From positions 247,539-311,538 of the forward strand of contig PAVS01000001.1 in assembly GCA_002713145.1 (NCBI GenBank): DNA of 64,000 nucleotides, given 5' to 3'. Below the pieces are notes generated by a model. That model saw only the letters and a list, made by a program, of their open reading frames with translations, did no database searches and was not told the DNA's origin. The stretch is from Halobacteriovoraceae bacterium. Lineage in GTDB: Bacteria; Bdellovibrionota; Bacteriovoracia; Bacteriovoracales; Bacteriovoracaceae. Shown here piece by piece: positions 1-8,963 of the stretch (position 1 is its first letter; each line of letters opens with the position of its first letter). A program made the translations under genes and the position numbers.

Positions 1-1
1 G

Positions 2-142
2 AAAGACTTTGGTAAGGCAAAGGAGTTTATTAAGAAGGCTTTAGAAACGGCTCAAAATGATCAGGAAAGAGAAGAGCTGGCACAAGCGTTAAAGGAATTG
101 GAGCAAAAACGTATACCTGCTTCATTTAAGGCCAAAGAATAA
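2..142 (+). CDS. C-terminal end of a TPR-like protein (5' end outside window)
   Basis: An open frame enters from the left edge and ends with TAA at 140-142, giving 46 residues. The visible part is a charged amphipathic helix pair (begins KDFGKAKEFIKKALETA), which looks like the last repeat and capping helix of a tetratricopeptide protein. The start lies outside the window, so neither full function nor length can be given. The downstream lipoprotein gene starts 39 bases later on the same strand and may belong to the same transcript. Confidence 0.6.
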   Translation, partial: KDFGKAKEFIKKALETAQNDQEREELAQALKELEQKRIPASFKAKE

Positions 143-181
143 TATTTGATTAACTAGCCCACTCGGGTCATCATAGCGGGC

Positions 182-781
182 ATGAGATTAGTCGCCCTCT
201 TAATTCTTATTCAAAGCTGTGCCCTTTTTAAGGGTAAGGATTTAAGCGATCAACTTGATGAGTCTTTGAAAAATGTCTGTCTTTCCTCACAAGGCAAAGG
301 AAGGCTTCAAGTTGGAAATAGTAAATATGTATTTAGTTATGAAGCTGCCCTTGATGAAGAGCATGCAAACTGGCTTTTGGCTTTGAATTTCCCCCTAAGG
401 CCACAAGAAACCCTTCAGCTTGATTGGTCGCAAGAAGGGGGCACCAAATTAAAAACAAGTTTAGAAGATAAGATTATTAAAGAGAACCGAGGAGTAGATC
501 CTCGATCTGTGGAAAACTTTGTCCAAGGACTTGGTGCATTGATCCAAGAAATAATTCACACCAGAACAAATGACGAAGCGCTTAAAACAAAACAATTCGA
601 TTGGAAGAAAGTGAGAAACGAATTATGGACTCTCAATAAAAAACGCAATATCAAAGCTAAATTTAAAAAATTGGGAACAGAGGGTTTTTTTACTTTGATG
701 GAACTAAGTTATTTAGAGCCAGATAAGAGCTTTTATAAGCTTGATCTTGTTGTGCGGCAATGTTTTGAGAACCAGAAATAA
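182..781 (+). CDS. putative outer-membrane lipoprotein, possibly LolB-like
   Basis: A 199-residue protein with a short hydrophobic N-terminus ending in IQSC, so Cys13 is the likely lipidated residue. After the signal, residues 37-80 alternate beta-strand-like stretches (GKGRLQVGNSKYVFSYE, then WLLALNFPL), which loosely recalls the start of the LolB/LolA half-barrel. This resemblance is weak and is inference. The C-terminal half is basic and helical. No Shine-Dalgarno sequence is visible before the ATG, so translation may be coupled to the upstream TPR-like gene or use a short leader. Function is unknown; lipoprotein status is the better supported part of the call. Confidence 0.6.
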   Translation: MRLVALLILIQSCALFKGKDLSDQLDESLKNVCLSSQGKGRLQVGNSKYVFSYEAALDEEHANWLLALNFPLRPQETLQLDWSQEGGTKLKTSLEDKIIKENRGVDPRSVENFVQGLGALIQEIIHTRTNDEALKTKQFDWKKVRNELWTLNKKRNIKAKFKKLGTEGFFTLMELSYLEPDKSFYKLDLVVRQCFENQK

Positions 782-799
782 CCCAGATTTCTATAGATA

Positions 800-861
800 T
801 ATTCGCGAATAAAATCATGGATTAAGCGTGCTTATTCAGTGCCAAATTGCACTAGTTGTCA
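800..861. promoter_or_regulatory. palindromes upstream of the oligopeptide transporter operon
   Basis: The 149-base gap before the transporter operon holds a perfect 12-base palindrome, TATTCGCGAATA (800-811), and an inverted repeat AGTGC-N6-GCACT (838-853). TTGTCA at 856-861 could be a -35 element, but the nearest TATACA (877-882) is only 15 bases away. These are candidate operator and promoter elements; no regulator can be named. Confidence 0.35.
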
Positions 862-930
862 TATGATAGCCGTTCTTATACAAAACCAAATGACTATATT
901 TTAGTATTGAGGAAATAAAGGGAAGAGATT

Positions 931-2730
931 ATGAGATTTTTGTCACTTGTATTAACGATGTGTGCACTGATAGTGAGCTGTACCAAAAAGCAAAACTATG
1001 ATGAAAAGGTTCTGAATGTAGTAAAGCCTGCTAAAGTTAAAGGACTTGATCCTGTAAATGCCGGTGACACTTATTCAAGTGCTGAAATCGCAAGAGTTTA
1101 TGAGGGATTATTAGAATATCATTATTTAAAAAGACCTTTTGAGTTACAACCAAACCTTGCAGTAGCGATGCCTACCGTCTCGGAAGATGGACTTACTTAT
1201 ACTTTTAAAATTAAGCCAGGAGTTAAATTCCACGATAATAAATGTTTTCCTAATGGAAAGGGGCGTGAACTAGTTGCTCAAGATTTTGTTTATTCAATAA
1301 AAAGAATGGCAGATCTTAAAAATAACTCTACTGGATGGTGGCTTCTTGATGGAAGAATCAAAGGACTCAATGAATGGAGAGATCAATACAAGGGAAAAGA
1401 TCCTAATTATGATCAGAAAGTTGAGGGGTTAACGGCTCTCGATAAATATACATTGCAATTTAAACTTACCTCTGAATATCCTCAGTTTCTCTATTCTTTA
1501 GCGATGGTTTATACCTACGCAGTTCCAAGAGAAGCAGTTGAAATGTATGGAGAGGAATTTCTAAATAACCCAGTTGGAACAGGTGCTTTTCAGATCACTG
1601 AGCCTTACTCGCAATCTAATACAATTGAATATGTGAGAAATCCTAATTACAGAGACGTTCGTTATCCAAGTGACGGGGCGAGTGATGCTGATGTAGCTGC
1701 AGGTCTCACAAAGTATGCAGGAAAAAAACTTCCACTTGTAGATAGAATCAAAGTTCAAATTCAAACAGAAGCTTCGACACGTTTCCTCTCTTTTCAGGAT
1801 GGAAATGTGGATTACTCTGAGATTCCAAAAGATAATTTTGATACTGTAGTTACTCCTGATCAAGGGCTTACAGACGAGTTCAAAACCAGGGGAATTAACC
1901 TGGAGATCACCCCTGATTTAGATATAACCTATATTGCTTTTAACCATGATGATCCTCTGTTCAAAAATAACGTAAAACTTAAGCAAGCAATGAGTTTGGC
2001 TTATAACGGAGAAGAGGCTAACCAGCTTTTCTATAATGGTAGAGGTATGCTCGCTCAAACGATTATCCCTCCAGGAATCGGTGGATATGATCCAAATTAC
2101 AAAAATCCCTACGCAAAATACGATCTTAAAAAAGCTAAAGAGCTTTTAGCAGAAGCTGGATACCCAGAAGGAAAAGGCTTGCCTGAAATTACTTACGACA
2201 CAACAGCAACCACTGTGAGTCGACAGATGTCTGAATTTTTTGCGAAGTCAATGTCTGATATCGGAATAAAAATTAAAGTGAATACTAATACCTGGCCTCA
2301 ACTAACCCAGAAAGTAAAAAAACGTCAGACTCAAATTTTTGGTATGGCATGGCTTGGAGATTATCCGGATGCTGAGAACTTTCTTCAGCTTCTCTATGGT
2401 CCAAACTCTTCTCCTGGGCCAAATGGATCTAATTATAACGATGCAACTTTTAATACTGAGTTTGATATCACGAAAAATATGCAGCCATCTCCTGAGAGAG
2501 CAGCAAAGTATGCGAAGCTTGCTCAAACGCTAGCTGAACAAGTGCCTCTACTTCTTGGTGTACATAGAACTTCATTTGTATTGAAGCATTCTTGGCTTAA
2601 GAACTACAAGTTTTCTACTTTTAATCATGGGCATGCGAAGTACTACGATGTTGATATGCAAAAGAAAAAGAAAGTTCTAGAAAGTGGAGTTCTTAAAAAG
2701 ACTTCTGAGAAAAAAACAGCCTCGAATTAG
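931..2730 (+). CDS. oligopeptide ABC transporter substrate-binding lipoprotein (OppA/DppA family)
   Basis: A 599-residue extracytoplasmic receptor of the SBP_bac_5 family. It has a lipoprotein signal ending in IVSC (Cys17), then the usual family landmarks: a segment with YHYLKRPFE, the signature region around SEDGLTYTFKIKPGVKFHD, and a C-terminal lobe. It should capture peptides or similar solutes and deliver them to the permeases encoded immediately downstream. GGGAAG lies about 7 bases before the ATG as ribosome site. It heads an operon with both permeases and the ATPase. A second, unlinked paralogue lies at 44897-46621 and shares the YHYLKRPFE stretch. Substrate cannot be read from sequence. 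Confidence 0.92.
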   Translation: MRFLSLVLTMCALIVSCTKKQNYDEKVLNVVKPAKVKGLDPVNAGDTYSSAEIARVYEGLLEYHYLKRPFELQPNLAVAMPTVSEDGLTYTFKIKPGVKFHDNKCFPNGKGRELVAQDFVYSIKRMADLKNNSTGWWLLDGRIKGLNEWRDQYKGKDPNYDQKVEGLTALDKYTLQFKLTSEYPQFLYSLAMVYTYAVPREAVEMYGEEFLNNPVGTGAFQITEPYSQSNTIEYVRNPNYRDVRYPSDGASDADVAAGLTKYAGKKLPLVDRIKVQIQTEASTRFLSFQDGNVDYSEIPKDNFDTVVTPDQGLTDEFKTRGINLEITPDLDITYIAFNHDDPLFKNNVKLKQAMSLAYNGEEANQLFYNGRGMLAQTIIPPGIGGYDPNYKNPYAKYDLKKAKELLAEAGYPEGKGLPEITYDTTATTVSRQMSEFFAKSMSDIGIKIKVNTNTWPQLTQKVKKRQTQIFGMAWLGDYPDAENFLQLLYGPNSSPGPNGSNYNDATFNTEFDITKNMQPSPERAAKYAKLAQTLAEQVPLLLGVHRTSFVLKHSWLKNYKFSTFNHGHAKYYDVDMQKKKKVLESGVLKKTSEKKTASN

Positions 2731-2756
2731 AAATAATTGAACTGGAGTATTACTGA

Positions 2757-3701
2757 ATGAATTCAAGTGTTAACTATATCATTAGAAGACTGCTATATCT
2801 TATTCCAGTTTTGCTGGGAGTTTGTGCTCTTATCTTTTTGTTGTTTAATGTGGTCGCTGGAGATCCAACGGCTTTATTATTAGGTAAACACGCATCAATT
2901 GAGCAGATGACTGAACTAAGAGAGCAATTAGGTCTTAATAAATCACTTTTTGCTCAATATTTAGATGTTGTTAAATCTGCATTTACTTTTGACTTTGGAA
3001 GAAGTTGGTCCACTAAACAACAAATTTCAAGCATGATTGTTCAAGGGGCCATACCTTCATTGACGTTATCAATCCCGGCTTTTGTGATCGCAACTTTTAC
3101 GTCAATCATTTTTGCCGTTATCGTAGCCTACTATCGAGGTAAAGGAATTGATCTTTTTATTCGAGTCACCTGTATTGCAATGATGAGTATTTCTTCACTT
3201 GTTTATATTCTTGTTTTTCAAAATGTTTTAGCCTTTCAATTGGGACTCTTTGAAATATCAGGTTATGAGTATGGATTTCCTAACTTCCTTTACTATGTCT
3301 CGCTTCCCATCATTATTTGGGTTGTTTTAAGTTTAGGTCCGGATATTCGATTCTATCGAACAATAATCTTGGATGAAATCTACCAAGACTATGTACGTAC
3401 TGCGAGAGCCAAAGGTTTGAGTGAGAAGGTCATTCTATTTAAACATGTGCTTCGAAATGCCATGATTCCCATTCTGACATACACAGTTGTTCAGTTGCCT
3501 TTTCTTCTCCTTGGAGCACTTCTCCTCGAGAGTTTTTTTGCGATACCAGGGCTAGGGGGGATGACGATCACAGCTTTGAACTCCTCTGATTTTCCGGTAT
3601 TGAAGGCGATAACTATATTGTCAGCAGTAGCTTATATTATTTTCACTCTTATTCAGGACATCCTCTATACTTTGGTCGATCCTCGAGTGAAATTACAATA
3701 G
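2757..3701 (+). CDS. oligopeptide ABC transporter permease (OppB/DppB family)
   Basis: A 314-residue inner-membrane permease with an N-terminal helix, a periplasmic segment and five further hydrophobic helices, the usual OppB/DppB layout. The cytoplasmic coupling (EAA) loop is visible as YVRTARAKGLSEK near residue 210, followed by the conserved LRNAMIPILT. It pairs with the OppC-type protein encoded 8 bases downstream to form the translocation pore. The gene sits 26 bases after the receptor gene, so co-transcription is very likely. Confidence 0.93.
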   Translation: MNSSVNYIIRRLLYLIPVLLGVCALIFLLFNVVAGDPTALLLGKHASIEQMTELREQLGLNKSLFAQYLDVVKSAFTFDFGRSWSTKQQISSMIVQGAIPSLTLSIPAFVIATFTSIIFAVIVAYYRGKGIDLFIRVTCIAMMSISSLVYILVFQNVLAFQLGLFEISGYEYGFPNFLYYVSLPIIIWVVLSLGPDIRFYRTIILDEIYQDYVRTARAKGLSEKVILFKHVLRNAMIPILTYTVVQLPFLLLGALLLESFFAIPGLGGMTITALNSSDFPVLKAITILSAVAYIIFTLIQDILYTLVDPRVKLQ

Positions 3702-3709
3702 GATATTTT

Positions 3710-4633
3710 ATGGCAAACTCAACAACAGCAGATAATACGAGGATGAACGAAGTGAGTTCACAATCACCAGTTAAAAATAAAAACTCCCTTTGGCATGATG
3801 CCTGGAGAAGACTTAAAAGAGATAAGATCGCCGTTATATCGTTAGTGGTGGTTGCACTTTATGCTTTAGTCGGGCTTCTCTCTGCAATCGGTCTCTTAGC
3901 TTCAGATTGGAATGTAGAGGTAGGACCTAGTTACGCAGCTCCTTTTGAAAATTGGGATTATATCTTAGGAACAGATATTTTCGGGCGAAGCGTAATTACA
4001 AAGGTTATTCATGGAACTCAAATTGCCATGAGTGTTGGTTTAGTTTCTTCCTTAATTGCGATACCTATCGGAGTTGGATTAGGGGCTTTAGCTGGATATT
4101 TCGGTGGCAAAGTAGATGAGATTATCGTTTGGTTTTATACCACTGTATCGAGTATCCCTGGAATTATGCTCCTTATGAGTATTGCTTTTATTTTAGGAAA
4201 GGGGATTACGACAGTTTATATAGCACTTGGACTGACTTCTTGGGTAGGGCTTTGCCGCCTTATTCGTGGTGAAGTGATGAAACACAAAAATAGAGAATAT
4301 GTGCAAGCTGCAGATGCTATAGGTGCAGGCCATACAAGAAAACTCATTAAGCATATTCTTCCTAATGTAACTCATATTGTAATTATTAATACTTCTCTTC
4401 AGTTTCAAGTCGCAATTAAGTCTGAGGTTATTCTCTCTTATATCGGCCTGGGTGTTTCAGGCCAGCCTTCATGGGGGACGATGATCGATGATGCTAAATT
4501 GGAGTTGGCAAGAGGAGTTTGGTGGCAGCTGGCTGGAGCAACATTTGCAATGTTCTTTGTCGTTCTGGCTTTTAATATCCTGGGAGATGCTCTTCGGGAT
4601 GCTCTAGATCCTAAACTAAAAGGTAAAGAATAA
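3710..4633 (+). CDS. oligopeptide ABC transporter permease (OppC/DppC family)
   Basis: A 307-residue permease with a polar N-terminal tail of about 40 residues, then the OppC-type N-terminal region and six membrane segments. The phrase GTDIFGRSV and the EAA loop YVQAADAIGAGHTRK are typical of the OppC/DppC subfamily. It forms the heterodimeric channel with the preceding OppB-like protein. Its stop codon overlaps the ATG of the ATPase gene in a TAATG arrangement, indicating translational coupling. Confidence 0.93.
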   Translation: MANSTTADNTRMNEVSSQSPVKNKNSLWHDAWRRLKRDKIAVISLVVVALYALVGLLSAIGLLASDWNVEVGPSYAAPFENWDYILGTDIFGRSVITKVIHGTQIAMSVGLVSSLIAIPIGVGLGALAGYFGGKVDEIIVWFYTTVSSIPGIMLLMSIAFILGKGITTVYIALGLTSWVGLCRLIRGEVMKHKNREYVQAADAIGAGHTRKLIKHILPNVTHIVIINTSLQFQVAIKSEVILSYIGLGVSGQPSWGTMIDDAKLELARGVWWQLAGATFAMFFVVLAFNILGDALRDALDPKLKGKE

Positions 4634-6366
4634 TGAGTGATTTATTAAAGATAAAAAATCTCAATGTTGACTTTCATACACCTGAGGGAATGGTTAGAGC
4701 TGTCAATGATGTTTCATTTGATGTTCCACTGGGAAAGACAGTAGGGCTTGTTGGAGAGTCGGGTTCAGGAAAGTCAGTGACTTCACTTGCCGTTATGCAA
4801 CTCATTCCTAATCCTCCAGGAATTATTTCAAACGGAGAAATCTTATTTGAGGGCCAGGATTTATTGAAGCTTGAAGAAGATGAAGTGAGAAAAATCAGAG
4901 GAAATGATATAGCCATGATTTTTCAAGAGCCTATGACCTCTCTTAATCCAGTTTTTAAAGTAGGGAATCAAATTTCTGAATCTCTTATTCTTCATAAAGG
5001 AATGAGTCCTAAAGAAGCATGGGAGAAATCTGTAGAACTTCTAGATCAAGTCGGAATTCCTAATCCAAAAGCTTCTGCAGAAAAATATCCTCATGAGATG
5101 TCTGGGGGACAAAAGCAAAGAGTCATGATCGCAATGGCGATCGCCTGTGAACCAAAGCTTTTGATTTGTGATGAGCCGACAACGGCACTAGATGTTACCA
5201 TTCAAAAACAAGTTATTGATCTGATGTTTGATCTGCAAGATAAATATAAGATGGGAATGCTATTTATTACCCATGACCTTGGCGTTATTGCTGATATTGC
5301 TGACGACGTCGTAGTTATGTATCGATCAAATATCGTCGAGCAAAATACAGCTAAAAATATTTTTATGAACCCAGTCCATCCTTATACAAAGGGACTTATT
5401 GCCTGTAGGCCTGCTCTGGATAAAAATCCAAAGCGCTTACTAACAGTCTCTGATTTTATGGATAAAGAGGGTAATGAAGTTGAGGTTGATGAAAGTAAAA
5501 CCGTCAAAGTGGATAAGGTTCATCGTGTAGATGAAGAAAAGAATCCTGTTTTACTAGAAGTTAATGACCTTCACGTTCACTTCCCGATCAAGGGGGGAAT
5601 ACTTGGAAGAACAGTAGATCATTTTAAAGCTGTAAATGGAGTTTCTTTCAAACTAAGAAAAGGTATGACTCTAGGACTAGTTGGAGAGTCTGGTTGTGGA
5701 AAAACAACTTTGGGTCGTTCTATTTTACGTTTGATTGAGCCTACAAAGGGCCAGGTTATTTATGATGGTGTGGATGTTACCAAACTAGATAAGACTGGAA
5801 TGCGTGAAATGCGCTCTAAAATGCAAATAATTTTCCAAGATCCGTATTCTTCTTTGAACCCTAGGATGACTGTCAGAGAGATCCTATTGGAGCCAATGAA
5901 TTTGCACAATATAGGTTCATCTAAGCAAGAGAAAATTGAAAAAGCCGAATGGCTAATGGAAAAAGTAGGACTCAAAGCAGAACAATTGTCTCGCTATCCG
6001 CATGAATTTTCGGGAGGACAAAGGCAGAGAATTTGTATTGCTAGAGCACTAGCTGTTAGCCCAGATTTTATTATTTGCGATGAATCCGTTTCTGCGCTAG
6101 ATGTTTCAGTTCAAGCACAAGTTTTAAATTTGCTACTTGATCTACAAGCCGAATTTGGTCTGACATATATCTTTATTTCGCATGATCTTTCAGTTGTGAA
6201 TTTTATTTCTGATGAAGTTGCCGTTATGAATGCCGGACAATTTGTAGAGCTAGATAAAGCTAATGATGTTTATCTAAGACCGAAAAAAGATTATACGAAA
6301 AAACTTCTTGAGGCGATTCCAAAAGGTATGCCTAAGGAGCTTTTGGCTTCACAAACTTCGCTTTAA
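4633..6366 (+). CDS. fused double-ATPase of an oligopeptide ABC transporter (DppD-DppF type)
   Basis: A 577-residue protein containing two complete ABC ATPase domains. Domain 1 (residues about 1-260) has Walker A GESGSGKS, signature MSGGQ and Walker B LLICDEPT. After an acidic linker (about 270-305), domain 2 has Walker A GESGCGKT, signature FSGGQ and Walker B FIICDES. This is the fused arrangement seen in GsiA and YejF rather than separate OppD and OppF. It energises import by the permeases encoded upstream. The last 35 bases overlap the 3' end of the convergent symporter gene. Confidence 0.93.
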   Translation: MSDLLKIKNLNVDFHTPEGMVRAVNDVSFDVPLGKTVGLVGESGSGKSVTSLAVMQLIPNPPGIISNGEILFEGQDLLKLEEDEVRKIRGNDIAMIFQEPMTSLNPVFKVGNQISESLILHKGMSPKEAWEKSVELLDQVGIPNPKASAEKYPHEMSGGQKQRVMIAMAIACEPKLLICDEPTTALDVTIQKQVIDLMFDLQDKYKMGMLFITHDLGVIADIADDVVVMYRSNIVEQNTAKNIFMNPVHPYTKGLIACRPALDKNPKRLLTVSDFMDKEGNEVEVDESKTVKVDKVHRVDEEKNPVLLEVNDLHVHFPIKGGILGRTVDHFKAVNGVSFKLRKGMTLGLVGESGCGKTTLGRSILRLIEPTKGQVIYDGVDVTKLDKTGMREMRSKMQIIFQDPYSSLNPRMTVREILLEPMNLHNIGSSKQEKIEKAEWLMEKVGLKAEQLSRYPHEFSGGQRQRICIARALAVSPDFIICDESVSALDVSVQAQVLNLLLDLQAEFGLTYIFISHDLSVVNFISDEVAVMNAGQFVELDKANDVYLRPKKDYTKKLLEAIPKGMPKELLASQTSL

Positions 6367-7753
6367 TATAGAGGGCTAAGCTTGCAAGGCCAAACCCAAG
6401 GTAGACGTTCCAGTTCCAGTTAAGGTTTAGATGGAAGGTGTTGAGATATACTCCCAGAACTCCAAAAGCATAAGCTATGATGACGTTAATTGCCGTGAGT
6501 CTGGCTATTTTAAAGACAAGGGTTGCGAAGAACACGGCAAGTAAAGATCCTGCCGTCCAAGATGTGATTTTAAGTCCAAAAACTAATAGTCCTTCACTGC
6601 TTGAAGCAATAAACGCAATAATCATAAGCCCAATAGTAATGAGTAAGGTGTCTTTCTTATAAAGTTTGCCAATTTCTTCTTTTTGGGTCGCTTCATGTTT
6701 AAGAATATCATTATATAAGGTCGAGCTAAGAGCATTGATTGTTGAATCTAGGGTACTCATCGTTGCCGCAAGTACACCTGCTACCATAAGGCCTTTAATA
6801 CCTGCTGGGAAATGATTGGTTATGAAATAAGCAAATATTTGATCGTCTGCAACTCCCGGATGAGCATTAGACTGATAATAGGCCCATAGGAGAGCGCCAA
6901 TACTTAAAAAGAGAAGCCCTACGGCAATGGAGACAAAGCTTGAAAGAAAGATCGCTTTTTGTGCACTTTTGATTGAGGAGTTTCCCGTTAGTCTTTGAAC
7001 AAAGTCTTGATCCACTCCATGGGTTGCCATATCAAAAAGTATCCCACCAGCAATTCCAATGAGGACTAATCCTGGGTTTGAAAGATCTAATATTGTAGTC
7101 TTTCCAGCTAGTGTTGCCATTGATATCAATTCGCTCCAAGTTTGATTGGCTACTTGTGGAATAAGATAATGTGCCATTAAGCCTCCAAAGATAAAAAGGA
7201 GCATTTGGGCCATATCAGTTCTTACAACAGCTTTAAGACCACCTATGAGGGTGTAAAAGAAGGTAACGACACAAATTAGAAAAACAGCTAAATAAATGTT
7301 CACCTGAAAAAATTGCGCTACTAGAATTGAGCCTGAAAAAAGTCTCACTCCAACGGCCAAAAACTTATTAATTGAGTAGAAAATGGCAATCGCCTTTTGA
7401 CCTCCAGGATTTCCCATCTTTGCCATGACAGAATAGACAGTAATTCCTTTGTCATACACCAGAGGTAACATGAGTCTAGCGATAATGATCCTTCCAAAAA
7501 TAGCCCCCATATAAATTTGGACGAAAGAATAGTCTTTTCCAAAAGCAAAGGCTGGGATGCCAAGAAAAGTGAGTGCCGACACTTCCGTTGCTATTATTGA
7601 GCCCAATGATTCCCAAAAGGTGAGTGACTTACCAGCAAGATATTGATCTTCAACCAGGCCTTTACCGGTCTCTTTTCTTCCCGAGAGAAATGCTAGGGTA
7701 AAAATTCCACAAAGGTATAAGAGTATAATGAGTATATCTAGTGTTTCGATCAT
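6332..7753 (-). CDS. sodium:solute symporter (SSS family)
   Basis: A 473-residue polytopic membrane protein with about 13 hydrophobic helices. The N-terminal pattern, with YLAGKSLTFWESLGSIIATE soon after helix 1, is characteristic of the SSS (SLC5-like) family that includes PutP and sialate/galactose symporters. A later MSTLDSTINALSSTLYND segment resembles the conserved helix-8 sodium-site serine/threonine region. It should import an organic solute with sodium; the substrate is not evident. AGGAA precedes the ATG. Its 3' end overlaps that of the convergent ABC transporter ATPase gene. Confidence 0.88.
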   Translation of the reverse strand: MIETLDILIILLYLCGIFTLAFLSGRKETGKGLVEDQYLAGKSLTFWESLGSIIATEVSALTFLGIPAFAFGKDYSFVQIYMGAIFGRIIIARLMLPLVYDKGITVYSVMAKMGNPGGQKAIAIFYSINKFLAVGVRLFSGSILVAQFFQVNIYLAVFLICVVTFFYTLIGGLKAVVRTDMAQMLLFIFGGLMAHYLIPQVANQTWSELISMATLAGKTTILDLSNPGLVLIGIAGGILFDMATHGVDQDFVQRLTGNSSIKSAQKAIFLSSFVSIAVGLLFLSIGALLWAYYQSNAHPGVADDQIFAYFITNHFPAGIKGLMVAGVLAATMSTLDSTINALSSTLYNDILKHEATQKEEIGKLYKKDTLLITIGLMIIAFIASSSEGLLVFGLKITSWTAGSLLAVFFATLVFKIARLTAINVIIAYAFGVLGVYLNTFHLNLNWNWNVYLGFGLASLALYIKAKFVKPKAP

Positions 7754-7913
7754 GACAAGTTCCTGAAATTATTTAGAAATTCTGCCTTTGGTTTTATGCT
7801 AATTTATCTGAGTTATCAAGTCTGCCTTTAGGGTAATTCGTTAGGAATCTTTTAATGTTATCCCTAGCAATTCCGATAAGTTAATGTCGTGAACTTATTT
7901 TTATGGGAGTTTA

Positions 7914-8963
7914 ATGGCAGTTAATATTAACGGAATTATTTTTAAAGAAGAGAACTTGAAAAAAGTTTTGCTGTCTGAAATTAAGACACAAACAATCTCA
8001 CGTTCTCATTTTTTTCACTCCATGCCTGGAGGAAAATATCTCTCACTTTTGAGAGCGGGTGATTTCGTTGAGCCTTCTTTTATTTCCCATTATCTTGAGA
8101 AGGGGATGCTCAGTCTTTATCAGCTTGATATGATCAATGAGCAAGATCTCTCTGACTACAAGCAAGCCTGGTCAAGTTTCAAACATGCTAAGACGGAAAC
8201 AGAAAAACTCAAACGACGGGATTTTATTTTAAAGAAAATCTCTAATGACTATTGGTTGTCCGATGAGAAAAGCTTTTTAACTTATGTCATCGCCACCTTT
8301 GAAGCTTTTTATATTTACCCCCCACGAGTCTTAGATCATCTCCAAAGTGAGAGCTCACTATTATATACAAGATCGCTTTTGATAAGTGCCGTCTCATCGA
8401 TTGCAGCATTGATAAATAATTATCTCGACTATAACTTCATCAAGGATCTGTATAATACTGCTTTTATATTGGATTATGGTCTGGTTGATTTTGGTAATTT
8501 TAATTTTGTCATGAGTCTAGCTTGTGAAGCGGAAAGAAATAAACCTGGCAGTGGTTTGGATGTACTAAAAAAATACAATCGCTCAGAAGGTGAGATAGCT
8601 ATTTTTAATAATCATCCCTTGATTAGCTACGAGAGAGCTCAAGAGCAAAGTGAGCATTTTACTTATCCTGAAATTACGAAGTTCATAAAGTTTCATCACG
8701 AAAAGACTGATGGTTCGGGGTTTCCTAAAGGGTATAGTTATTCGGCTTTAAGCGATGCTGAAATCTTACTTGTTTTCTGTGACTATCTGATTCCTTTCCA
8801 GGAGCATGTTTTTAAAGCAGCTGACGGGAAATTAATTGTTAAAGATTATTTTGAAGATTTAAAAAATCTTGATGATCGCTACCTTCTTCCCATTTCTAAA
8901 ATGCTCAATAGTTGGGAGTCCTGTATGAATTGGGCCATGAATAAAGAGGAGGATGTAGCATAA
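7914..8963 (+). CDS. degenerate HD-GYP-type protein
   Basis: A 349-residue cytoplasmic protein whose C-terminal half keeps the second HD-GYP motif as HHEKTDGSGFPKG (near residues 261-273; the GYP is GFP). The expected HD dyad region reads FILDYGLVDFG instead of LLHDIGK, so the metal-binding His-Asp pair is lost. It is therefore more likely a c-di-GMP-related or protein-interaction domain than an active phosphodiesterase; this is inference. GGGAG precedes the ATG. Its stop overlaps the ATG of the giant coiled-coil gene (TAATG), so the two products are probably made together and may interact. Confidence 0.7.
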   Translation: MAVNINGIIFKEENLKKVLLSEIKTQTISRSHFFHSMPGGKYLSLLRAGDFVEPSFISHYLEKGMLSLYQLDMINEQDLSDYKQAWSSFKHAKTETEKLKRRDFILKKISNDYWLSDEKSFLTYVIATFEAFYIYPPRVLDHLQSESSLLYTRSLLISAVSSIAALINNYLDYNFIKDLYNTAFILDYGLVDFGNFNFVMSLACEAERNKPGSGLDVLKKYNRSEGEIAIFNNHPLISYERAQEQSEHFTYPEITKFIKFHHEKTDGSGFPKGYSYSALSDAEILLVFCDYLIPFQEHVFKAADGKLIVKDYFEDLKNLDDRYLLPISKMLNSWESCMNWAMNKEEDVA

